A stretch of DNA of 5,649 bases. Source: Gammaproteobacteria bacterium. Lineage in GTDB: Bacteria; Pseudomonadota; Gammaproteobacteria; Pseudomonadales; Azotimanducaceae. The stretch spans positions 1-5,649 of the forward strand of contig JAPOYW010000174.1 in assembly GCA_026706425.1 (NCBI GenBank). The letters are read 5' to 3'. Under the pieces are notes generated by a model that was given only the letters and a program-made list of their open reading frames with translations, was not told the origin of the DNA and ran no database searches. Both the position numbers and the translations under genes were made by a program. Shown here one piece after another: positions 1-5,387 of the stretch. The number at the start of each line of letters is the position of its first letter. Within the stretch, counting starts at the first letter, position 1.

Positions 1-1
1 G

Positions 2-481
2 GCACGGACCGGCGCTAACGTGATGCGCCTGAAGCACGGCAAGCTGCTCGACCCCCTGGGTACTGCGGTCGGCGCGCCCTGCGGCGTGGAGGCGCTGCGC
101 ACGGCCCGAGACGACGCGCGAGCCTTCATTGGGCGGATGCGCGAAGAGGCGCTCGCTTGCTACGCGGCCGCCGGGATCGAGTATGCCTCGCGCGCGGAAG
201 TCGGCGAGCGGCGGGCCGCGACGTTCACCTCCGGTGATATTCCCGGTGTGGAGCGAGGCGGGAGTTCGACCTGGCAGTCGTTCCGACGAGGTCGCCCGGC
301 GATTGAGACGGATTGGCTGAACGGGGAAATCGTCCTGCTCGGTCTGGAACACGACCTGCCCACACCGGCCAACCAAGCGCTGCAGTTGATGGCGAAGCGA
401 GCCCTGCGGGCGGGCCTGCGCGAAGGGGCGGTGCCGCTGGAGGAGATTGTCGCGCTGGAGAAACAGCTCTCCGCCTCGTAG
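2..481 (+). CDS. Ketopantoate reductase family protein (ApbA/PanE C-terminal domain), 5'-truncated by the window edge
   Basis: The reading frame is open to the left edge, so only the last 159 residues are visible and the NADPH-binding Rossmann half is missing. The visible part resembles the all-helical C-terminal domain of 2-dehydropantoate 2-reductases, which reduce ketopantoate to pantoate for coenzyme A synthesis in the cytoplasm. It has a Lys-containing helix (VMRLKHGKLL, residues 7-16) and, late in the domain, GGSSTWQSFRRGRPAIETDW followed by LNG and HDLPTPAN. The Ser-Ser, Glu, Asp and LNG positions match the family's substrate and catalytic segment. The two Asn usually found after the helix Lys (KLxxNxxxN or KLLLNLGNA) read Pro and Thr here, so the substrate may not be ketopantoate. 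GTG at 20 and ATG at 23 lie inside the conserved domain and are not real starts. It converges with the next gene across 6 bases with no terminator between. The family call is firm; PanE activity is uncertain. Confidence 0.85.
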   Translation, partial: ARTGANVMRLKHGKLLDPLGTAVGAPCGVEALRTARDDARAFIGRMREEALACYAAAGIEYASRAEVGERRAATFTSGDIPGVERGGSSTWQSFRRGRPAIETDWLNGEIVLLGLEHDLPTPANQALQLMAKRALRAGLREGAVPLEEIVALEKQLSAS

Positions 482-487
482 GCCGCG

Positions 488-991
488 CTAGCTGGCCAGT
501 CCATCGACGACGCGCGCGTTGGGTAGACGGGCCAGATCGTCCGCGCTGACGCCGACCTTAAGCGAACGGCTGCCACCGCCCAACCACATCACGGCGTCAC
601 CGCTGATTCGGGCGTCGATCAATATGGGAATCTCGCCGGGCAGATCGAACGGCGTGACGCCGCCCGAGAGCATGCCGGTGACCGCTTCCGTCTCTTCGAA
701 CGAGGCGAACGAGCACTTCCTCACACCCATCTCTTTGCGCACGGTGCGGTTGACGTCGAGGCGGGTGTTGGCGAGCACGAGGCAGGCGGCATAGGTCTTG
801 GGCTTCTTCTTCGGGGCGACCAGTATGTTGTTGACGGACGCCTCGTGCGGAATGCCGAAGACCTCGCAGAAGACAGCGGTGTCGGCCTGGTCGGGTCGGC
901 AGGCGATGGTCTCGTAGGCAATCTGGTTGTCGGCCAGGAATTTGCGGACCCTGGCTTCGATCGCGTCGGCGGCTGGGTCGGAATCAGTCAT
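488..991 (-). CDS. YbaK/EbsC family protein (aminoacyl-tRNA deacylase-like)
   Basis: The product is 167 residues, the usual size for a stand-alone YbaK/ProX-type domain. This family acts in the cytoplasm and hydrolyses mischarged tRNA, such as Cys- or Ala-tRNA(Pro). Recognisable segments are TRLDVNRTVRKEMGVRKCSF (residues 77-96), the hallmark GGVTPF (110-115), the PILIDAR strand (122-128), and WLGGGSRSLKV near the C terminus. The Lys expected in the IVKTL-like strand, catalytic in studied YbaK proteins, is replaced by Asn (SVNNILV, Asn54). I recall a branch with this SVNN/SANxI pattern, so this looks like a subfamily trait rather than damage, but the exact substrate is open. ATG at 991 was chosen because the family fold begins just after it; a TTG at 1012 would add seven residues with no support. 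No clear Shine-Dalgarno is seen. It is transcribed divergently from the transporter operon and convergently with the ketopantoate reductase gene. Confidence 0.88.
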   Translation of the reverse strand: MTDSDPAADAIEARVRKFLADNQIAYETIACRPDQADTAVFCEVFGIPHEASVNNILVAPKKKPKTYAACLVLANTRLDVNRTVRKEMGVRKCSFASFEETEAVTGMLSGGVTPFDLPGEIPILIDARISGDAVMWLGGGSRSLKVGVSADDLARLPNARVVDGLAS

Positions 992-1027
992 CTGGCGTCC
1001 CAAAGTGTGCAAACGGGGTTACGAAGG

Positions 1028-1048
1028 GTTATATTACGCGGACGCGTA
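1028..1048. promoter_or_regulatory. Divergent promoter-like AT island with adjoining inverted repeat
   Basis: In a GC-rich intergenic region, TATATT (1030-1035, + strand) is one base from the -10 consensus, with a weak -35-like TGTGCA at 1006-1011 (18-base spacing). Read on the - strand, the same island gives TATAAC (1033-1028), a possible -10 for the YbaK-like gene. It is followed by a perfect inverted repeat, TACGCG-GA-CGCGTA (1035-1048), lying over the expected (+) start site, where a repressor could act. All of this is pattern matching; the -35 elements are poor. Confidence 0.35.
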
Positions 1049-1050
1049 TT

Positions 1051-1083
1051 GCCGACCGCACGGACTCGTGTCCGGTGGTCGGT
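1051..1083 (+). promoter_or_regulatory. Stem-loop in the leader of the binding-protein mRNA
   Basis: Bases 1051-1059 pair with 1075-1083, and 1061-1065 (CGGAC) with 1070-1074 (GTCCG), around a TCGT loop. The result is a 14-bp helix with one bulged A (1060) and two G-U pairs. It lies between the putative -10 (1030) and the ribosome binding site (1098). No T-run follows, so it is not an intrinsic terminator. A role in mRNA stability or translation control is inferred. Confidence 0.45.
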
Positions 1084-1097
1084 CGGCTGTAGCCAAC

Positions 1098-1103
1098 GAG
1101 GAG
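1098..1103 (+). promoter_or_regulatory. Ribosome binding site of the solute-binding protein gene
   Basis: GAGGAG ends six bases before ATG 1110. This good Shine-Dalgarno match fixes the start. The frame stays open further upstream, to a possible start at 927, but that extension overlaps the divergent YbaK-like gene and would precede the export signal. Confidence 0.8.
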
Positions 1104-1109
1104 CGAAAC

Positions 1110-3152
1110 ATGGAAGAGCGAAACTACTGGAAGCGGATGCAGCGCAAGCGGCTCAGTCGTCGGACCCTGATGTCAGCCTCGGCGCGGGCGGGCGTGGGAG
1201 CGGCCGGCATTGCATTGGTCGGTTGTGGTGACGACGATGACGACGCTCAGCCCGCGGCGGCACAGGTCCAGCAGCAACAGCAGCAGGCGCAGCCGCAACC
1301 GGCGCAGCAGCAACAGGCTGCGGCGCAGCAGCAGGCTCAGCAGGCTGCAGCGCAACAGGCGACCACGCAGCAGGAGGTCCAGGAGGAAGAAGCAGTCGCT
1401 CTGCTCCCCGGTCAGCTAACGGCCGAGGAAGAAGCGATGTCGATGACTCCGGAGGAGGAGTGGCGACTCCGCTTCCACTGGTCCAAGCTGCAAAACCTCC
1501 CCGGTCAGGCAGATGGCCCCCGCTATGGCGGCGAGTGGACGCTGGCTCACTTGCCCGTGGCCAACTGGAACGTGGTCGGGCCGCAGGCGAACATCATGGC
1601 CGCCTTCGCGCCGATGTTCTACAACCAGCTCGTGGTCTTCCCCATGGACGACTGGGCCAACGCGCACTACTACGAGATCGAGGGCGACGTTGCGAAGGCC
1701 TGGGAGATCCCAGACGACACGACCGTCGTCTTCACGATTCACGACGGAGTGCAGTGGCAGGACAAGCCGCCCTTGAACGGCCGCACGTTGACCGCCGAGG
1801 ACGTCAAGATCGCTTACGACGCGCTTCGAGACGGCTCGTTCCTGGCGCACGAGGGCGAAGTCGACCCGGTTCCGGTGCAGGCGTCGTCCTATACCGCAGT
1901 CAAGGACATCGACTTCGACAACGCATCCAACACGGTGCGCTTCAACCTGTTGGAGCCGGCCGCCTACCTGCTCAACAACATGCTGAACCCCTTCCACCAG
2001 ATCGCGGCGCCGGAGTTCATCACCACCGACTACACGGTGCTGGACGACTGGCGCAACACGGTTGGGACCGGCCCGTTCACTCTTGACTTCGTCGAGCAGG
2101 GAGCGGAATGGAAGGCGTCTCGCAACCCCAACTACTTCAAGCTGGACCCGCGGACGGGCAAGCAGCTCCCCTACCTCGACGCGCTGCACGGCCCCGACTT
2201 CGTCAACCAGCGTGAGTCCGAATGGGCGGCCTGGGAGAGCGGTGTCATCGACCGTCTGACGATCCAGGACATCGCCGATTACGAGCGCGCACTGGACACA
2301 CAGCCGGACACCGTGGTGCAGGTCACGGCGCCGCCGCCAGGCTGGCAGCCGTACCTGTCCTTCCACAACCTCGACGAGCCGCCCTTCAACGACATTCGCG
2401 TCCGCCAGGCGCTGGCACTCGGTCTGAACCGCGAGGAACAGAAGCTCGGTGTCTATGACGGTCTCGCCGCGGCCGGATACGGTCAGAACTGGACCTTCTT
2501 CCGCGACGACGATTCGCCCTGGGGCTTCCGCGAGTGGCCGTGGACGCCAGCGGAGCTGGGCGAATTCGGAGACTTCGACGCCGCAAAGGGTCGGCAGCTG
2601 CTCGATGCCGCCGGTTACAACGAAGACAATCAGCTTGAGTTCGAAGCGACGTTCCACGCCGTTGCGGGCGCCTACCTGAACCTCTTCGAACTTTGCCGCC
2701 AGCAGTGGAACACCAACCTCGGCATCCAGGTCAACCACTTCCAGGTCGACCTTGAGACTTGGCTCGGCCGGCTCGTCACCCGCGACTTCAAGGACTCGCT
2801 GTTCACCTGGCTGATCGGCGCCGAGATGGACGCGGATGGTCTCGCGTACGGCAAACTGCACAGCGAGAGTCCCGGCAACTTCTACGGCATCTCCGAGCCG
2901 GACATCGACGAGTGGTGCATCCAACAGCGCCAGGAGCTCGACGTCGACAAGCGGTCGGAGATCCTCGAGAAGATCAGGGTCCGCGAACTCGAGAACATGT
3001 GGCGCATCTTTGCGGTCAACCCGTATCGACTCGCCGGCCGGCGTGGCTACCTGTTCAATGAGATGGACACGTACAACGCCTGGAACCCGGGCTGGGGCGC
3101 CACAAACACGGAGCGGATCTGGGAGAACAACCCCGACTTCCCGCGTGCTTAG
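1110..3152 (+). CDS. ABC transporter solute-binding protein, family 5 (SBP_bac_5; peptide/nickel type), Tat-type lipoprotein
   Basis: The 680-residue product begins with an export signal: Lys/Arg-rich n-region, twin-arginine SRRTLM (Arg17-Arg18), a hydrophobic Ala/Gly stretch, then lipobox LVGC with Cys39. It should therefore be lipid-anchored on the outer face of the cytoplasmic membrane, probably after Tat export. Cys39 is followed by an Asp run (41-45) and a Gln/Ala-rich linker (47-91, 24 Gln), then acidic residues. The binding domain follows. Family 5 signatures are DVAKAWEIPDDTTVVFTIHD (from residue 193), LTAEDV (to 232), GTGPF (319-323), RNPNYF, and PPFNDIRVRQAL (to 435). The protein is longer than typical DppA/OppA proteins (about 500-600), partly because of the linker. 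It captures a solute, by family a peptide-like or other small molecule, and passes it to the two downstream permeases. The ligand cannot be read from sequence. The 3' end is separated from the permease genes by a strong hairpin. Confidence 0.93.
   Translation: MEERNYWKRMQRKRLSRRTLMSASARAGVGAAGIALVGCGDDDDDAQPAAAQVQQQQQQAQPQPAQQQQAAAQQQAQQAAAQQATTQQEVQEEEAVALLPGQLTAEEEAMSMTPEEEWRLRFHWSKLQNLPGQADGPRYGGEWTLAHLPVANWNVVGPQANIMAAFAPMFYNQLVVFPMDDWANAHYYEIEGDVAKAWEIPDDTTVVFTIHDGVQWQDKPPLNGRTLTAEDVKIAYDALRDGSFLAHEGEVDPVPVQASSYTAVKDIDFDNASNTVRFNLLEPAAYLLNNMLNPFHQIAAPEFITTDYTVLDDWRNTVGTGPFTLDFVEQGAEWKASRNPNYFKLDPRTGKQLPYLDALHGPDFVNQRESEWAAWESGVIDRLTIQDIADYERALDTQPDTVVQVTAPPPGWQPYLSFHNLDEPPFNDIRVRQALALGLNREEQKLGVYDGLAAAGYGQNWTFFRDDDSPWGFREWPWTPAELGEFGDFDAAKGRQLLDAAGYNEDNQLEFEATFHAVAGAYLNLFELCRQQWNTNLGIQVNHFQVDLETWLGRLVTRDFKDSLFTWLIGAEMDADGLAYGKLHSESPGNFYGISEPDIDEWCIQQRQELDVDKRSEILEKIRVRELENMWRIFAVNPYRLAGRRGYLFNEMDTYNAWNPGWGATNTERIWENNPDFPRA
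1248..1382 (+). repeat. CAG/CAA-rich low-complexity tract encoding a Gln/Ala linker
   Basis: The tract encodes residues 47-91 of the solute-binding lipoprotein, mainly CAG and CAA (Gln) with GCG, GCA and GCT (Ala), plus a few Pro. The longest Gln run is six (residues 54-59). It sits between the lipidated Cys and the folded domain, so it is most likely a flexible tether. Mixed CAG/CAA codons argue against a pure triplet microsatellite, though length changes by slippage remain possible. Confidence 0.85.
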
Positions 3153-3174
3153 TCGCAGCAGAAACTAGACAGAC

Positions 3175-3206
3175 CAGCATCCCAAACCAGGCGGTTTGGG
3201 ATGCTG
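3175..3206 (+). promoter_or_regulatory. Perfect 14-bp intercistronic hairpin between binding-protein and permease genes
   Basis: CAGCATCCCAAACC (3175-3188) and GGTTTGGGATGCTG (3193-3206) are exact reverse complements around an AGGC loop. It lies 22 bases after the binding-protein stop and 37 bases before the permease ATG. No T-run follows on the + strand, so full intrinsic termination is unlikely. Such a hairpin after the first gene of a binding-protein operon is a familiar way to protect the upstream message or attenuate readthrough, giving more binding protein than permease. That role here is inferred. Confidence 0.7.
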
Positions 3207-3228
3207 TGACTGTCACGAACGCAGAGAC

Positions 3229-3234
3229 GGGAGG
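3229..3234 (+). promoter_or_regulatory. Ribosome binding site of the DppB-type permease gene
   Basis: GGGAGG lies nine bases before ATG 3244. It supports that start over an in-frame TTG at 3196, which falls inside the intercistronic hairpin. Confidence 0.75.
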
Positions 3235-3243
3235 CGCCACAGC

Positions 3244-4206
3244 ATGTCCGGCTACATCGTCCGTCGGTTGATCGGTGTGGTTGTCGTCGTCTTCCTGCTC
3301 TCGGTCATCTCGTTCATGTTGGTCAACGCCTTCCCCGGCAGCACCGCTGAGCGACTGCTGTCGGAGAGTCCTCAGGGTGGTGCGCTGACTCAGGATTTGA
3401 TTGACCGCTTCAACAGAGAGTTGGGTCTGGATCGGCCGGTCATCGAACGCTACGGCGACTGGCTCTGGAATGCGCTGCAGGGCGATCTGGGCCGGTCCTT
3501 CGCGACATCCGAGAGCGTCCTCAACGAACTCAAGATTCGCTTACCTCGCAGTATCGAGCTGGTGATCATCGCCAGCCTGCTCTCCTTCTTGATCGCCATT
3601 CCGGTGGGCATCATCTCGGCCGTCAAACAGAACACTCCGGCGGACTACGCGGGTCGCATCTTCACGATTATGGGATTGGCGATCCCGAATTTCCTGTTGG
3701 GCATCCTCGTGGTGTCATTTGTGGCCAAGTGGATCGGCGTGTCTCTGGCGACCTTACCGTCGCCGTACATCTGGGATGATCCGATCACCAACCTGGAGGC
3801 ATTCATCGCGCCCTCATTGGTGCTCGCCGCATCGCTGATGGCGACGTTGATGAGGATGCAACGATCGCAGCTCCTGGAAGTCGTGCATGAAGACTACGTG
3901 CGCACGGCGCGAGCCAAGGGCCTATCGGAGCGCGTGGTCGTGATGCGCCACGCCCTGCGCAACTCGTTCATCCCGGTCCTGACGATTTTTGCCAATCAGT
4001 TCGCGTTCCTGATCTCAGGGGCAGTGATTGTCGAGTACATCTTCCGCATCAATGGCGTCGGAGCGCTACTCGTGACCTCAATTCGGCGCGCAGACTTCCC
4101 CCTTGTAGTTGGAGTCGTGGTCGTGATTGGCTTCGGCGTCGTCCTGATCAATCTCATCACTGATCTCAGCTACGCGTGGATCGACCCGCGGATTCGGTAC
4201 GGCTAG
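3244..4206 (+). CDS. ABC transporter permease, DppB/OppB type
   Basis: This 320-residue integral membrane protein is the usual length for DppB-type permeases. It has an N-terminal SGYIVRRLIG followed by a first membrane segment (about 8-30), then an extracytoplasmic region with ELGLDRPVIERYGDWL and GDLGRSF (to about 86). Five further hydrophobic segments lie near 103-127, 139-161, 187-202, 247-267 and 285-307. The EAA-type cytoplasmic loop, which contacts the ATPase, reads EDYVRTARAKG (216-226) with FIP at 242-244. The family C-terminal ending is present as AWIDPRIRYG. It forms half of the channel for the solute delivered by the upstream lipoprotein and pairs with the DppC-type permease encoded 12 bases downstream. 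The family call is secure; dipeptide specificity is not implied. Confidence 0.95.
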   Translation: MSGYIVRRLIGVVVVVFLLSVISFMLVNAFPGSTAERLLSESPQGGALTQDLIDRFNRELGLDRPVIERYGDWLWNALQGDLGRSFATSESVLNELKIRLPRSIELVIIASLLSFLIAIPVGIISAVKQNTPADYAGRIFTIMGLAIPNFLLGILVVSFVAKWIGVSLATLPSPYIWDDPITNLEAFIAPSLVLAASLMATLMRMQRSQLLEVVHEDYVRTARAKGLSERVVVMRHALRNSFIPVLTIFANQFAFLISGAVIVEYIFRINGVGALLVTSIRRADFPLVVGVVVVIGFGVVLINLITDLSYAWIDPRIRYG

Positions 4207-4209
4207 GAG
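4205..4209 (+). promoter_or_regulatory. Ribosome binding site of the DppC-type gene, overlapping the upstream stop codon
   Basis: AGGAG shares its first two bases with the TAG stop (4204-4206) of the upstream permease gene and sits nine bases before ATG 4219. The overlap suggests translational coupling, which would keep the two channel halves in equal amounts. Confidence 0.75.
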
Positions 4210-4218
4210 TAACGAACC

Positions 4219-5175
4219 ATGGCCTCAGCGATCGGTTCCGCGGACGAGATTGTCGAAGCATTGCCAAGCCGGCGAGGTGACCGCCTGCGCCGCCTCGGCC
4301 ATCTGGCTCGTCAGCGCCCTCTTGGCGCGCTGGGAGCGGTGATCATCTTCGTCCTGATCGTGGCGGCACTGTTCGGTCAGGACATCTCCGCCTACGGCAA
4401 TACGATCGTGCCCGGGTTCGCCCCCCATCCGGCCGAGAAGGCAGATCCGATCAACAAGCTGCAGGGCCCCACCTGGCCCGACCATATCGCTGGCACCGAT
4501 GTGATCGGTCGTGATCTCTTCAGCCGCATCATTTACGGCGCACGCACGGCGATGATCATCGGAATCGCCGCGACCGGCATCGGGATCGCGATCGGCACGC
4601 TGATTGGAACCGTCTCCGCCTACATCGGCGGGTTTGGCGACCTCTTTATCCAGCGCGTATCCGACTCGATGCAAGCGCTGCCTCCACTCGTGCTGATGAT
4701 GGTGCTGGTGACCATGCTGTCGCCCGGCATTGGGACGGTGGTGTTTGTCATTGTGATCTTCCTGGTACCGGGGACTCAACGCGTCATTCGCGGCACGGTC
4801 TTATCGATCAAGGAGTTCACGTACATCGAGGCGGCCCGGGCCGTTGGAGCCACCGCTCCACGCATTGTGCTCCGGCACATCGTTCCCAACATCGTGGCGC
4901 CGATCATGGTGCTCGCGACGATCACCATCGGAGGAACGATCCTGGCCGAGGCTGCTCTGTCGTTCCTCGCGCTGGGCGCGAACTCGGCTGAGAATCCGAC
5001 CTGGGGTTTCGTGCTCTACGAGGCGACGCAGCGTGGAAATCTCACACGTTGGCCGTGGTTGGCCTTGACGCCAGGCGCGGCGATCACGCTCGTTGTCTTC
5101 GCATTCAACGTGTTTGGCGATGCGATTCGCGATATTCTCGACCCTCGGCTTCGGGGAACCGGAGCGGGCGCGTAG
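4219..5175 (+). CDS. ABC transporter permease, DppC/OppC type
   Basis: The 318-residue product has the layout of DppC/OppC permeases: a basic cytoplasmic N terminus (18-33) and a first membrane helix (about 36-53). Next come an extracytoplasmic stretch with the hallmark HIAGTDVIGRDLFSRIIYGA (89-108), hydrophobic segments near 109-136 and 156-183, and the EAA loop IEAARAVGA (203-211) continuing to LRHIVPN. Then follow helices near 225-250, PTWGFVLYEA (260-269), PWLALTPG, and the C-terminal GDAIRDILDPRLRG. It forms the second half of the channel with the DppB-type partner and should receive the ATPase through the EAA loop. No nucleotide-binding subunit gene follows. The next gene is on the other strand beyond a terminator, so the ATPases must be supplied from elsewhere. 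Confidence 0.95.
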   Translation: MASAIGSADEIVEALPSRRGDRLRRLGHLARQRPLGALGAVIIFVLIVAALFGQDISAYGNTIVPGFAPHPAEKADPINKLQGPTWPDHIAGTDVIGRDLFSRIIYGARTAMIIGIAATGIGIAIGTLIGTVSAYIGGFGDLFIQRVSDSMQALPPLVLMMVLVTMLSPGIGTVVFVIVIFLVPGTQRVIRGTVLSIKEFTYIEAARAVGATAPRIVLRHIVPNIVAPIMVLATITIGGTILAEAALSFLALGANSAENPTWGFVLYEATQRGNLTRWPWLALTPGAAITLVVFAFNVFGDAIRDILDPRLRGTGAGA

Positions 5176-5180
5176 CGGCG

Positions 5181-5207
5181 GGGAACCTTTTGGCGGTTGC
5201 TGTCGTT
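5181..5207 (+). promoter_or_regulatory. Candidate ECF-sigma-type promoter
   Basis: GGGAACC (5181-5187), 16 bases, then CGTT (5204-5207) matches the general extracytoplasmic-function sigma pattern known from SigE/SigH-type factors (GGGAAC, 15-17 bases, CGTT). The start site would fall near 5214, just before the first predicted helix of the downstream region (5217). No protein gene lies downstream on this strand. The match was found by eye after the fact and could be chance. Confidence 0.3.
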
Positions 5208-5213
5208 TGATCT

Positions 5214-5380
5214 ATCGGAGGGCTGGTCCCCGATTAGGTTGGGGAACCGGTCAGACGGTAGAAACTGTCACCCCGCCCGCCCACCGATGTCCGCATGGGA
5301 GACATCGGACAACTCTCCGACTGGCCGCCCTCCAGTTGCCTGTGTTGCGCCCCCGCCGAACGGCGGGGGCGCTTCCTTTT
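5214..5380 (+). ncRNA. Candidate structured small RNA or structured 3' UTR of the transporter operon
   Basis: Several pairings fit together. GGAGGGC (5217-5223) can pair with GCCCTCC (5327-5333), enclosing three hairpins: 5225-5231 with 5241-5248 (one bulged A), GACGG (5254-5258) with CTGTC (5265-5269), and CCGATGTC (5284-5291) with GACATCGG (5301-5308). A separate terminator hairpin follows at 5347. A competing hairpin (5318-5324 with 5332-5338) would exclude the closing helix. I recognise no Rfam family, and no convincing open frame lies here. GC-rich DNA pairs easily, so this is a proposal, not a firm call. Confidence 0.3.
5347..5380 (+). terminator. Intrinsic (Rho-independent) terminator
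   Basis: GCGCCCCCGCCG (5347-5358) and CGGCGGGGGCGC (5361-5372) are exact reverse complements. Allowing a GAAC tetraloop, the stem is 11 bp and very GC-rich. TTCCTTTT follows (5373-5380). It ends (+) transcription from the transporter operon or from a small RNA. The opposite strand has no T-run after the stem, so it should not terminate the convergent HdrB-like gene, although it lies only 15 bases beyond that gene's stop. Confidence 0.88.
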
Positions 5381-5387
5381 CCGGGGC

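Noticed and set aside
481..497. GGCC...GGCC pairing between the convergent genes as a terminator
   Set aside because: Only four base pairs with a long loop and no T-run; too weak to call.
927..1109. 61-codon N-terminal extension of the solute-binding protein starting at 927
   Set aside because: It overlaps the divergent YbaK-like gene and would put sequence ahead of the twin-arginine signal. The GAGGAG at 1098-1103 supports ATG 1110.
1416..2924. A 502-codon open frame on the - strand opposite the solute-binding protein gene
   Set aside because: It is a shadow of a high-GC gene. The translation is Val/Arg/Glu-rich low-grade sequence with no recognisable domain, while the + strand encodes a clear family 5 binding protein.
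3206..3216. GTGACTGTCAC palindrome as a regulator binding site
   Set aside because: An 11-base near-palindrome next to a large hairpin and within a transcribed spacer is weak evidence for an operator; no second copy was seen.
3196..3243. TTG start at 3196 for the DppB-type permease
   Set aside because: It lies in the intercistronic hairpin, and the added residues (Cys/His/Arg-rich) do not resemble the family. ATG 3244 has a good ribosome binding site and gives the normal N terminus.
5225..5269. c-di-AMP (ydaO-type) riboswitch, suggested by GGGGAACC, or a tRNA T-arm on the opposite strand
   Set aside because: The other conserved ydaO blocks are absent and no gene lies downstream to control. 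On the opposite strand the GGTTCCCC does not fit a TTCRA T-loop and no cloverleaf can be built.
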